Below, in pieces: positions 42,603-51,542 of a stretch of DNA of 64,000 nucleotides. Source of the stretch: Psychroflexus sediminis (lineage in GTDB: Bacteria; Bacteroidota; Bacteroidia; Flavobacteriales; Flavobacteriaceae); NCBI RefSeq assembly GCF_900099815.1, contig NZ_FNCW01000002.1, positions 248,001 to 312,000 of the forward strand, in the 5' to 3' direction. The translations under genes and the position numbers were made by a program. Positions within the stretch are counted from its first letter, which is position 1; each line of letters opens with the position of its first letter. The notes below the pieces were generated by a model that was given only the letters and a program-made list of their open reading frames with translations, was not told the origin of the DNA and did not search any database.

Positions 42603-42690
42603 TCTCAAAGGGGTGTCCCGATAGTTATCGGGGCTGAGATTATACCCAATGAACCTGGGCAAGTAATGTTGCCAAGGGAAAATGACCAAT
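42603..42690 (+). promoter_or_regulatory. TPP riboswitch (THI element)
   Basis: Conserved elements in order: ggggtg (42610), ggctgagat (42632), tataccc (42641), gaacctg (42651), agtaatg (42662) and agggaaaatg (42675), with a short variable stem ccgatagttatcgg between the first two. Binds thiamine pyrophosphate. It precedes a TonB-dependent receptor gene, implying thiamine or a precursor as the receptor's cargo. Confidence 0.95.
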
Positions 42691-42712
42691 TGGTCATGCA
42701 TTGTTTTATACT

Positions 42713-42743
42713 CCTGATACCAGAGCGGTCATCGGGTTTTTTT
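42713..42743 (+). terminator. regulated terminator of the TPP riboswitch
   Basis: Stem cctgat / atcggg and a run of seven T follow the aptamer, 50 bases before the receptor start codon. Suggests transcription is stopped when thiamine pyrophosphate is bound. Confidence 0.6.
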
Positions 42744-42792
42744 ATGTTTAACTTTGAATAATTGCCCCTTTTATTCGTGAATTATTTTACGG

Positions 42793-45168
42793 ATGAAAAC
42801 CAAATTATTTCTACTATGCGCTATCCTATGGGGATGGCAATCCTTCTCACAAACTTACACGGTAGAAGGAAAAGTAACCGACAATGGCGAGCCGCTTCCA
42901 GGGGTGAGCGTGTACGCCAAATCTACTAATATAGGCACAGTAACCGATGATGATGGAAGCTATGAATTGAGGTTTTCCCCAGGCAGTTATACGCTTGTGT
43001 TCACCTTTGGAAATCGCAGAGAATTTAAAATTAAGGTAGATTCCAATCAAACTTTGAATGTGGATATGGCCAATGCTAAGGAAGCCCTGGATGAGGTTTT
43101 GGTCGAAGCCTTTCGGGTTAACTTTGATGATCCAATTCCTCACTCCAATTTGAGAAAAAAAGAAATCGAAAAACGGAATCTTGGTCAGGATATCCCAATT
43201 TTGCTCAATGTTCTTCCTTCGGTAGTGTCTACAACAGATGCAGGAAACGGAATTGGCTACACCTCTATACGGGTAAGAGGAAGCGATGCGTCCAGAGTAA
43301 ACGTGACTCTCAATGGAATACCTTACAATGACCAGGAAAGTCAGGGAACCTTTTGGGTTAATCTACCGGATTTTGCCTCTTCTACCCAAAACTTGCAATT
43401 GCAGAGAGGCGTAGGAACTTCTACCAACGGCTCGGGAGCTTTTGGAGCGAGCCTGAATATTCTTACCGACGCCAAAAGTGATGATGCGAGTGCAGAATTA
43501 AGCAACTCGTTTGGCTCTTTCAATACCAGAAGGCATACCGTTGAATTTGGTACCGGTCTTTTACAGGATAAGTTTACCTTTTCTGGTCGTTTGTCTCAAA
43601 TAAAATCGGATGGTTATATCGATAGAGCCTTCTCAGACTTGAAGTCTTATTTTTTGCAGGGAACCTATAAGGAAGGGGGCACGTTTATTAAGGCCTTGGC
43701 TTTTGGAGGCAATAATGTGACGTACCAGGCCTGGTATGGAGTGGACAGAGAAACTCTGAAAACCGATAGAACCTTCAATCCTTCCGGAATGTACACAGAT
43801 GAAAGTGGCACTACTCAATTCTATGATAACGAAGTTGATAATTACAAACAAGACCATTACCAGTTGCATTGGAATCAGACTTTAAATCAAAACTGGTCTA
43901 CAAACTTAAGTTTAAATTACACCTACGGTCGTGGTTATTTTGAACAGTATGAAGAAGATGCAGATCTAGCTTTTCATGAGATTGGACCTGTAATTGTGGG
44001 AAATGAAACCATTGAAAATTCAGACCTGATAAGAAGACGCTGGCTGGATAATGATTATTATGTTATTAATGCAACCACAAATTATAGAGATAGTCAGCTG
44101 GAGTTCACCTCTGGTCTGTTTTATAGTTATTATACCAACGATCATTTTGGAGAAGTCATCTGGTCAAGGTTTGCCGGAGATTCTGAAATAAGAGATAATT
44201 ATTATTTTGGAACTGGAACCAAGACAGAATTTACAGCTTTCAGCAAGGCAACTTGGCATCTCAATGATGCACTGAGTGTATTTGGAGATTTACAGGGCCG
44301 TTTTGTGAATTATAAAACCAGCGGTTTGACTTCAGATAAAGTGAATCTTCTGGTAGATGAAAACTTCAATTTCTTCAATCCTAAAGCCGGGGCTACTTAT
44401 CAGCTAAACACCGATAACCAGTTTTATGCTTCTTATGGACGAGCTCAGCGAGAGCCTCGCCGAAGGGATTTTGAAAACGGGATTACCAATCCGGAAATTT
44501 TAGATGACTTTGAATTGGGCTGGAGACTCGATTTAGGAAACTCTTCTTTGAATACCAATTTTTACTACATGTATTACAAGGATCAGATGGTACTTACCGG
44601 AGCTTTGGATGATGTGGGTGCACCCATCAGAGAAACCAGTGGAGAAAGCTATAGACTGGGTCTGGAAATTGATGCGGATATCAGAATCAGTAAATTGTTT
44701 TCTGCCCGTCCTAACCTGACTTTAAGCAGAAATGAAAACATTGATTTTAAAGCCAATCTTGATGGTGAGATTCGTAATCTTGGAAACACCAATATCTCTT
44801 TTTCACCAGAAATCATTGCAGCAAATCAACTTGTTTTTCATCCCAGCGAAACCTTTCAAATCAACCTGATCTCAAAATTTGTTGGTGAACAATACATGGG
44901 AAATATAGACAGTGAAGTCTCCTTACTGGATAGCTTTTTCACCAATGATGTCAATATTTTTTACGAATGGGATACCCCGCCTTTATTCAAATCTGTTGTG
45001 TTTTCAGGACTGATTAATAATGTTTTTGATGTGGAATACGAATCCAATGGGTACTTCTTCTTTTTCGATACTCAGAATTCTGCAGGGCAGGTAGAAACCT
45101 TTGAAGGAGCTGGATTTTACCCTCAGGCAGGTACAAACGTTCTTCTGGGGGTGACTCTCAAATTTTAA
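42793..45168 (+). CDS. TonB-dependent outer-membrane receptor, likely thiamine uptake
   Basis: 791 residues. Signal peptide ending FSQ, then a carboxypeptidase-regulatory-like domain (about 21-95: TYTVEGKVTDNGEPLPGVSV), a plug domain (about 110-220 with VRGSDASRVNVTLNGIPYND) and a 22-stranded barrel ending GTNVLLGVTLKF. The plug replaces the classic TonB box by the Bacteroidota arrangement. The TPP riboswitch upstream makes thiamine or related pyrimidine/thiazole compounds the probable substrate. Energised by ExbB/ExbD/TonB proteins such as those at 26.6-28.6 kb. Confidence 0.93.
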   Translation: MKTKLFLLCAILWGWQSFSQTYTVEGKVTDNGEPLPGVSVYAKSTNIGTVTDDDGSYELRFSPGSYTLVFTFGNRREFKIKVDSNQTLNVDMANAKEALDEVLVEAFRVNFDDPIPHSNLRKKEIEKRNLGQDIPILLNVLPSVVSTTDAGNGIGYTSIRVRGSDASRVNVTLNGIPYNDQESQGTFWVNLPDFASSTQNLQLQRGVGTSTNGSGAFGASLNILTDAKSDDASAELSNSFGSFNTRRHTVEFGTGLLQDKFTFSGRLSQIKSDGYIDRAFSDLKSYFLQGTYKEGGTFIKALAFGGNNVTYQAWYGVDRETLKTDRTFNPSGMYTDESGTTQFYDNEVDNYKQDHYQLHWNQTLNQNWSTNLSLNYTYGRGYFEQYEEDADLAFHEIGPVIVGNETIENSDLIRRRWLDNDYYVINATTNYRDSQLEFTSGLFYSYYTNDHFGEVIWSRFAGDSEIRDNYYFGTGTKTEFTAFSKATWHLNDALSVFGDLQGRFVNYKTSGLTSDKVNLLVDENFNFFNPKAGATYQLNTDNQFYASYGRAQREPRRRDFENGITNPEILDDFELGWRLDLGNSSLNTNFYYMYYKDQMVLTGALDDVGAPIRETSGESYRLGLEIDADIRISKLFSARPNLTLSRNENIDFKANLDGEIRNLGNTNISFSPEIIAANQLVFHPSETFQINLISKFVGEQYMGNIDSEVSLLDSFFTNDVNIFYEWDTPPLFKSVVFSGLINNVFDVEYESNGYFFFFDTQNSAGQVETFEGAGFYPQAGTNVLLGVTLKF

Positions 45169-45185
45169 CTTTAAAGAACTTAGCT

Positions 45186-45220
45186 AAAAAAAAGACCTCC
45201 CACTGGAGGTCTTTTTTTTA
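45186..45220. terminator. bidirectional terminator
   Basis: aaaagacctcc / ggaggtctttt stem with A-run on one side and T-run on the other, between the converging receptor and DUF4837 genes; serves both. Confidence 0.85.
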
Positions 45221-45233
45221 GCGGTTTCTGAAA

Positions 45234-46232
45234 TTATTCAGCTACAAACTCTGCAGATTTTAAAATCGATTCAATTTCAAACATCTGTAATCTTTTGGAA
45301 GAAGAGGGCTTAAATACGGAGCCTTCAAGAATCACATAGCGATCGTTCTCAACATCCTTTATAGCATAGGTTACAAACGGACCTGCCATAAAGAAATCCT
45401 TTACTTCCCAGGTTCCTTTAACTTCATAGGCAAATTTACCATCAATTTCGGTCTCAAATAAATAAGGGGCATAAGCTTCTTCTGTAATCATATGTGTTCC
45501 TTCCTTCGGACCAGGGATGTGTTTTGCTCCGACAGAATCTCTCATTTTGACTACATTGGCAATAATGTCGCCATTTTTTTCAATGGTAGATAGTGGTACT
45601 TCATAAGCAAGTAATTCCATACTACCGTTTTTAATATCCTTACGCATCCAGAAAAAATCATCCTCTTGTTTGGCGTAGCGATAGGCTGAAGGGAACAGCA
45701 TGTTGATGCCAAGAGACTTTTCTATTACACCCACCTCTTTGGGAGACTTTTGCATCCGTCTTCTTTTTTCCTTTAATTCACTTTTTTCAAATACATCTAA
45801 AAATTTTGATTTATGGTTTTCCAATTCAGTAATTATAGCTGTGGAATTTGGTCCTGTAACGATAATACCAGTTTGAGGTTCAGCAAAAGAATCCAGGAGG
45901 ATTTGGTGTCCGGTTTGCTTGGATTGTTCAATTTTAAAAAAGGTTCTGTTCCTTCTGGCAAAGCCGTTAAATGCTTCTGGAGGAATTTGGTTAAGCGCAT
46001 ATTTAGGCTCTTGTTGAGGTAGTCCTATAGCATCAGCGGCAAAAATACCTCTTATTTTCTCTCCGATTGAATCCTGCCATTGTTCATTTGTAATCACGAC
46101 ATTTAATCGGTTAAGATTACCGGAAGATTCTGCTTTATAAGCGGAACTGCTTGAGTCATTGCAGGAGAAGATAAAGAATAAACTCAGCGTTGCTAAGCTA
46201 AATCTTTTTAAAAAGCCTAAAGTTAATTGCAT
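45234..46232 (-). CDS. DUF4837-family lipoprotein
   Basis: 332 residues. Lipobox LFFIFSC, then a two-domain body with LNVVITNEQWQDSIGEKIRGIFAADAIGLPQQEP and FFMAGPFVTYAIKDVENDRYVILEGSVFKPSS, both signatures of DUF4837. These proteins are widespread in Bacteroidota and of unknown role. The start at 46232 is right at the signal peptide. Confidence 0.85.
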   Translation of the reverse strand: MQLTLGFLKRFSLATLSLFFIFSCNDSSSSAYKAESSGNLNRLNVVITNEQWQDSIGEKIRGIFAADAIGLPQQEPKYALNQIPPEAFNGFARRNRTFFKIEQSKQTGHQILLDSFAEPQTGIIVTGPNSTAIITELENHKSKFLDVFEKSELKEKRRRMQKSPKEVGVIEKSLGINMLFPSAYRYAKQEDDFFWMRKDIKNGSMELLAYEVPLSTIEKNGDIIANVVKMRDSVGAKHIPGPKEGTHMITEEAYAPYLFETEIDGKFAYEVKGTWEVKDFFMAGPFVTYAIKDVENDRYVILEGSVFKPSSSKRLQMFEIESILKSAEFVAE

Positions 46233-46303
46233 TTGGAATGTTTTTGGTTGGCTAATATCTATCTAATATTGTTCCAAAAATGCAATTCTATCAAATAAGT
46301 TGC

Positions 46304-46825
46304 CTAGCTGGCTAAATTATTCATGAGCTTGAATTTGTGCTCCTGGATAAATCTATCTAATCTTTGATTCCAGAAAGGTACATCTTTATAAAATTCAACG
46401 CAGTCCTCTAGAGATTCCTGTCTAATTAATTGAGGAATGATATATTTTTCAAAATCGCGTTGAATCAAATTTAAAAACTCTTCATCATTATCATCATTCT
46501 TAATGCAGTAGCCTATGCTGTTTTTGAATTTATGAAATTGAATATCTTCGGGGAGATAACAGTCTTGAGAAACGCAGACCGCCAATTCTGTAATTTCGGG
46601 TCTTTTTATATTAGAATGCTTAATAGGAGGAATCATAAGTCCAAGATTTATTCTGAAATCTATTTTGTCCTCAGTAGACCACCAGTATTTCTGTAGAGTA
46701 AGAACCAGTGAAAAGTCTTCTTCAGATTTCCACCATATCTCACCATCATTTTTAAAATTAGCTTCGAGCATAAGAGGTTTTAAGACCTCGGCTTCCATTT
46801 TTTGAAATAATTCTATTGCTTTCAT
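46304..46825 (-). CDS. hypothetical protein, DUF4304-like
   Basis: 173 residues, cytosolic. The pattern LMLEANFKNDGEIWWKSEEDFSLVLTLQKYWWSTEDKIDFRINLGL resembles DUF4304, a family found in stress- or immunity-related loci, but the match is loose. No catalytic motif is seen. Isolated gene with 70-200 bases on either side. Confidence 0.55.
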   Translation of the reverse strand: MKAIELFQKMEAEVLKPLMLEANFKNDGEIWWKSEEDFSLVLTLQKYWWSTEDKIDFRINLGLMIPPIKHSNIKRPEITELAVCVSQDCYLPEDIQFHKFKNSIGYCIKNDDNDEEFLNLIQRDFEKYIIPQLIRQESLEDCVEFYKDVPFWNQRLDRFIQEHKFKLMNNLAS

Positions 46826-47039
46826 AATTTTAAGTATTAGACTTAATCAAAAGTACAAGCCTACTTTGGTTTAAGTTTACGGTTCAACCGTAAACATTGT
46901 GTGGTAAAACCGTACATTTTTAATATTCGTTTCCTTAAAATAAAACAGCCTGGATTAAATTTACCCTAAGCTTAAAACACCTCTTTCTATAAAAACTTAG
47001 GACTTTTAAAATTTATATTTCCAACTGCTTTAAAAACAG

Positions 47040-47047
47040 TATCTTTG
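47040..47047 (+). promoter_or_regulatory. promoter -7 box of pseudouridine synthase gene
   Basis: TATCTTTG fits TAnnTTTG. The start codon at 47062 follows 14 bases later, so the leader is very short and the alternative TTG at 47056 lies almost on the transcription start. Confidence 0.6.
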
Positions 47048-47061
47048 CGCAAATTTTGAAA

Positions 47062-47880
47062 ATGAAAGAACCGAAGAAACATAAAGACTCAAGCAAAAAA
47101 GATTCTAAAAATAAATTTAGTAAAAAGGAAGTCGCTCAATCTAAAGTAGATAAGCAGATCAAAAATCCCAATGCAGGCATGCGTCTTAATAAATACATCT
47201 CCAATTCTGGAGTATGTTCCCGAAGAGACGCTGATATCTACATAAAATCTGGCAACGTCACTGTAAATGGCCAGGTGATTACCGAAATGGGACATCAGGT
47301 CAAGTTGGACGATGAGGTTAAATTTGACGGTAGATTAATTAATCCTGAGCCAAAATCTTATGTGCTTTTGAATAAGCCTAAAGGATTTTATGTGACAGGG
47401 AGTTATGAAAAAGGGAAATTAACCGCTTTGGACTTGGTGCAAAATGCATCCAAAGCTAAACTTGCACCCGTAGGTAAATTGGATACGAGTGCCATGGGAT
47501 TGATTTTGTATACCAATGATGGAACTCTGGCCAAAAAGTTGTCCGGACATAAAAATGGTGTTCGCCAAATTTATCAGGTGGAATTGACCAAGCCCGTAAA
47601 AGAACAGGATTTGGAAGTCATCAAGGACGGGCCATTTATAGAAGGTTCTAAAGTAAAGATAGAGGAAGCATCTTATGTGGATAATAGACCCAAAAACATT
47701 ATTGGACTTGAGTTGAGAAGTCAGCGTGCACATATCGTACAGCGTATATTCAAGAAACTGGGCTACGAAATAGAAAAGCTTGACCGGGTGGTCTATGCAA
47801 ATCTTGATAAGAAAAATGTGCCGAGAGGACATTACCGCATTCTTACTAAACAAGAAGTTATCAATCTTGGAATGGTTTAG
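47062..47880 (+). CDS. RluB/RluF-family rRNA pseudouridine synthase
   Basis: 272 residues. A basic N-terminal tail (KKHKDSSKKDSKNKFSKKE) is followed by an S4 RNA-binding domain (MRLNKYISNSGVCSRRDADIYIKSG) and a RsuA/RluB/RluF catalytic domain with the essential Asp in VGKLDTSAMGLILYTNDG (about residue 138). The group modifies 23S or 16S rRNA; RluF-type is favoured by the sequence of that motif. ATG at 47062 is chosen over an in-frame TTG at 47056 because of the -7 box position. Confidence 0.9.
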   Translation: MKEPKKHKDSSKKDSKNKFSKKEVAQSKVDKQIKNPNAGMRLNKYISNSGVCSRRDADIYIKSGNVTVNGQVITEMGHQVKLDDEVKFDGRLINPEPKSYVLLNKPKGFYVTGSYEKGKLTALDLVQNASKAKLAPVGKLDTSAMGLILYTNDGTLAKKLSGHKNGVRQIYQVELTKPVKEQDLEVIKDGPFIEGSKVKIEEASYVDNRPKNIIGLELRSQRAHIVQRIFKKLGYEIEKLDRVVYANLDKKNVPRGHYRILTKQEVINLGMV

Positions 47881-48055
47881 TAAAGGAGCCCTTATGTAAA
47901 TGTGCTGAAATTTAATGACTTCCTTGAAATTTTCATTTTGTGACTGCCTTTTTCATAAGCAGATGTTTTAATTTTGGAAATACACGACTATATAATCCTA
48001 CTCAATTAGTAGGATTTTTAAATCATATATAGTTCGATAGACAATTTTAACTATA

Positions 48056-48790
48056 ATGAGGGAGTCCTATTTAATCTGGCTGGTTGTATTACTTACGGCT
48101 CTTTGCTCAAAAGATGCCCTGGCACAAAAAAATGTTGAAACGCAAGAGTTGCTTTGGACCCGTTTCTTTCTGGAGGCGAAACTCTCTGAAAATTACTTGA
48201 TTCATCAAGAACTGGAAGAAAGAACCTATTGGTTTCCCTGGAGACAACACCAGTTTCTGTCTAGAACCCATCTAAGAAGAGAACTTGGAAAAGGGTGGAA
48301 TGTGGGGCTTGGATTCACTTATTTTCTCCAGGCTCTGCCAAATGATCCTGAGATAACAGATTATACAAGCAGGACAGAATTGCGGCCTCAACTAGAGATT
48401 GCTTACAAGCAAAAGCTTTCCGAAAAAATACATGTATATCATCGCTATTGGAGTGAATTTAGATTTTTCGAGAAATCTGGTCATGCCTTTGAATATAGAA
48501 ATAACAGAACCCGATATAAGCTTGAATTAAGATTTTCGCTTACACCCGAATTAACTCTAAAAGCTTTTGATGAAATACACATCAATTTGGGTAAAAAGAT
48601 AGTTCAAAATGTATTTAATCAAAACAGGTATGGAGGTAGCATACAGTATATGCTAAAAGATAATTTTGGTTTTGAATTAGGTTATTTCAATTGGTTTCAG
48701 CAGCGAAAATCAGGGGTTGATTTTTATAATCGCCATATCGTTAGATCTACCATCAGGTATGCTTTGCCAATGAAAAAATCTAAGCCTTAA
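48056..48790 (+). CDS. DUF2490-family outer-membrane protein
   Basis: 244 residues. Signal peptide ending ALAQ, then alternating beta-strands with aromatic girdles (YTSRTELRPQLEIAYKQ, YHRYWSEFRFFEK, FNQNRYGGSIQYMLKDNF), a small beta-barrel of the DUF2490 type common in Bacteroidota. Ends with strong aromatic strand pattern. Role unknown. Terminator follows at once. Confidence 0.8.
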   Translation: MRESYLIWLVVLLTALCSKDALAQKNVETQELLWTRFFLEAKLSENYLIHQELEERTYWFPWRQHQFLSRTHLRRELGKGWNVGLGFTYFLQALPNDPEITDYTSRTELRPQLEIAYKQKLSEKIHVYHRYWSEFRFFEKSGHAFEYRNNRTRYKLELRFSLTPELTLKAFDEIHINLGKKIVQNVFNQNRYGGSIQYMLKDNFGFELGYFNWFQQRKSGVDFYNRHIVRSTIRYALPMKKSKP

Positions 48791-48815
48791 AATTTAACAT
48801 TTTAAGGCTTTTTAC
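48782..48815 (+). terminator. terminator of DUF2490 gene
   Basis: aagccttaaaat / attttaaggctt stem and a short T-run; it overlaps the last codons of the gene. Confidence 0.7.
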
Positions 48816-48999
48816 TTCTATTAAAATAAGTTTCATTTGTATTGGAATTAAACCTAAACTTTTGACTTCGATTATGAAGTTTTATTCAGAATATCAGCAT
48901 TCTATTCTTTCCCACTCACCTTTAAATCTTACTTAGGTTGTTATCCCTTCATAAGACATATATTTTTTACTTAACTTTAAAGCTAATAATTAGTTATAA

Positions 49000-50400
49000 A
49001 TGAATACAAAGTACATTGACCTTATAAGTCAAACCTACGATTTCCCTCAAGAAGAATTCACGCTTAATGGTGACCAACTCAAATTTCATGACATAGACTT
49101 GATGGCGCTTGTCGAAAAATATGGCGCTCCCTTAAAATTCACTTATCTGCCCAAAATTTCCGAAAATATCATTCGCGCTCAAAAATGGTTTCAGGACGCT
49201 ATAGTTAAGCATGAATATAATGGGACTTACAATTATTGCTACTGTACCAAAAGTTCTCATTTTAAACACGTTCTGGATGAAGCTTTGAAGAATGATATCC
49301 ATATTGAAACTTCATCAGCTTTCGATATTGATATCGTAAACAGACTGATGGAAAAAGGGAAGATAACCAAAGACACCTATGTAATATGTAATGGATTTAA
49401 AAGGGACCAGTACATTTCCAATATATCCAAGCTTATCAATTCTGGTCATCAAAACTGTATTCCTGTCATCGATAATTATGAAGAAATAGATTTACTCACA
49501 AGAGTTACAGATAAAGACTTTAAAATCGGAATCAGGATTGCTTCTGAAGAAGAGCCTAAATTTGAATTTTACACCTCAAGATTAGGAATCGGTTATAAAA
49601 ATATTGTTCCGTTTTATGAAGATCAAATCAAGAATAATGATCAGGTCGAACTGAAGATGCTCCACTTTTTTATCAATACGGGCATCAGGGATAATGCTTA
49701 CTACTGGAATGAGCTTCAGAAATGTCTGCGGGTTTATACCCGTTTGAAAAAAGTATGTCCAAGTGTTGATAGTCTTAATATAGGCGGTGGATTTCCTATC
49801 AAAAATTCTTTGGCGTTTGAATATGATTATGAATATATGATCGATGAAATCATCAATCAGATCAAGTTAACCTGTGAAGAAGAGGATGTTCCGGTGCCGC
49901 ATATTTTTACTGAATTTGGAAGCTATACAGTAGGCGAAAGTGGAGGAGCTATCTATGAGGTTTTATACCAAAAGCAACAAAACGATCGTGAAAAATGGAA
50001 TATGATTAATTCATCTTTTATCACGACTTTGCCCGATTCCTGGGCGATAAGTAAGCGATTCATCATGCTGGCCGTCAACAGGTGGCAGGACAGATACGAG
50101 CGTGTTTTGCTGGGAGGCTTAACGTGTGATAGTGATGATTATTACAATTCTGAACAAAACATGAATGCTATTTATCTTCCCAAATATGAGAAGGAGGATC
50201 CGCTTTTCATTGGCTTTTTCAATACGGGAGCCTATCAGGAAAGCATTGGAGGTTTTGGAGGTTTACAACACTGTTTAATCCCAAGCCCGAAACATATTCT
50301 AATACAAAAAAACGAAGATGGAAGTCTGTCGACAGAACTATTTAGCGAACAACAAAAAAGTGAAGATTTACTCAAAATTTTAGGTTATCATGGCATCTAA
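49000..50400 (+). CDS. speA: arginine decarboxylase, alanine-racemase fold
   Basis: 466 residues. Decarboxylates arginine to agmatine, the first step of polyamine synthesis. PLP-binding Lys84 in YCYCTKSSHF, LNIGGGFPIKNS (phosphate-binding Gly loop), and GGLTCDSDDYY (Cys and Asp of the substrate site) are readable. The short form is characteristic of Bacteroidota and related to DAP/ornithine decarboxylases, not to the 650-residue E. coli SpeA. Its stop overlaps the start of the agmatinase gene by 11 bases, confirming the pathway. Confidence 0.88.
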   Translation: MNTKYIDLISQTYDFPQEEFTLNGDQLKFHDIDLMALVEKYGAPLKFTYLPKISENIIRAQKWFQDAIVKHEYNGTYNYCYCTKSSHFKHVLDEALKNDIHIETSSAFDIDIVNRLMEKGKITKDTYVICNGFKRDQYISNISKLINSGHQNCIPVIDNYEEIDLLTRVTDKDFKIGIRIASEEEPKFEFYTSRLGIGYKNIVPFYEDQIKNNDQVELKMLHFFINTGIRDNAYYWNELQKCLRVYTRLKKVCPSVDSLNIGGGFPIKNSLAFEYDYEYMIDEIINQIKLTCEEEDVPVPHIFTEFGSYTVGESGGAIYEVLYQKQQNDREKWNMINSSFITTLPDSWAISKRFIMLAVNRWQDRYERVLLGGLTCDSDDYYNSEQNMNAIYLPKYEKEDPLFIGFFNTGAYQESIGGFGGLQHCLIPSPKHILIQKNEDGSLSTELFSEQQKSEDLLKILGYHGI

Positions 50401-51268
50401 AACAAATTACGCGGGAATTCCAGACAAGTATGCACGTATCGACGAAGCGAAAGTCGTTTTAATTCCAGTTCCATATGACGGAACAAGTTCTTGGCAAAAA
50501 GGAGCAGACAAAGGGCCTCAGGCTTTTCTGGAAGCTTCGGAAAACATGGAGTTGTACGACATTGAAACCCGGACAGAAGTTTATAAAAAAGGCATTTATC
50601 TGGCACCGCCAGTGTCTGAAAATTCTTCGCCGGAGAAAATGGTGGAAGCGGTTCATAAGACAACCAAAAACTACATCAACCAGGATAAGTTTGTCACTAT
50701 TTTTGGAGGAGAGCATTCGGTGTCTATTGGAACCATAAGAGCTTTTCATGAACATTTTCAAGACTTAACTGTTGTTCAAATTGACGCTCATGCAGACTTG
50801 CGGCCTTCTTACGAGGGCAGTGCCTGTAATCACGCCTGTGCTGTTCATGAGGCCAGCAAAAAAGGAAATTTAATTCAGGTGGGAATTCGTTCTATGGATG
50901 AGTCTGAAGTAGAACATATGGATGAAAACCGGGTGTATTTTGCTCATGATCTTTATGAAGACTGGACAGAAGATGCTATCGGGCAGATGACGCCCAATGT
51001 TTTTATCACCATAGATCTTGATGCCTTCGATCCGTCTATATTGCCTTCCACGGGAACTCCAGAGCCAGGAGGTTTGTTTTGGTATGAGACTTTAGAATTC
51101 TTAAAAGAAATTTTTAAAAAGAAAAATGTAGTTGGTTTCGATATCGTAGAACTTTGTCCAAATGAAGTGGATAAATCTTCAGATTTTCTGGCTGCTAAGC
51201 TTTACTATAAAATGCTGAGCTACAAATTCAAATACGAAAATGCTTCTGGAGAGGAAGAGGAGGATTAG
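50390..51268 (+). CDS. speB: agmatinase (ureohydrolase family)
   Basis: 292 residues. Hydrolyses agmatine to putrescine and urea with two manganese ions. Metal ligands in GGEHSVSIG, QIDAHADLRPSYEGS and TIDLDAFDPSILPSTGTPEPGG are all present. Overlaps speA, so the two enzymes are made together. Confidence 0.93.
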   Translation: MASKTNYAGIPDKYARIDEAKVVLIPVPYDGTSSWQKGADKGPQAFLEASENMELYDIETRTEVYKKGIYLAPPVSENSSPEKMVEAVHKTTKNYINQDKFVTIFGGEHSVSIGTIRAFHEHFQDLTVVQIDAHADLRPSYEGSACNHACAVHEASKKGNLIQVGIRSMDESEVEHMDENRVYFAHDLYEDWTEDAIGQMTPNVFITIDLDAFDPSILPSTGTPEPGGLFWYETLEFLKEIFKKKNVVGFDIVELCPNEVDKSSDFLAAKLYYKMLSYKFKYENASGEEEED

Positions 51269-51340
51269 ATTTTTAGATAGTAGAGGTTGGATATTAGATT
51301 TTAGACACAAGATATAACACACAAAAGTTTACTTTATCCA

Positions 51341-51367
51341 TAGCTACCATAGCTACCATAGCTACCA
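51341..51367. repeat. 9-base microsatellite, three copies
   Basis: tagctacca repeated three times plus a partial fourth, 175 bases before the deoxyhypusine synthase-like start codon. Confidence 0.85.
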
Positions 51368-51469
51368 TAGAATCAACAGCAAAAACGGCAAGCATAGAAG
51401 TAAAGAACATAGAGAAAAGAGAAAAGAATAAGGAGAACCAAGATTTTAAACATTTTTTATTTTCATTAG

Positions 51470-51504
51470 TTGACTCTTGACTCTTGACTCTTGACTCTTG
51501 ACTC
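51470..51504. repeat. heptanucleotide microsatellite, five copies
   Basis: ttgactc repeated five times plus a partial copy, ending 38 bases before the start of the next gene. As a 7-base unit it could vary in number and alter promoter spacing. The whole 51269-51542 gap holds no gene. Confidence 0.9.
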
Positions 51505-51542
51505 TTGCTTAATGATTTTAAATTAAAAAAGAACACACAATC

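Noticed and set aside
46304-46825. Toxin-immunity protein
   Set aside because: A loose DUF4304-like pattern only, and no toxin gene nearby.
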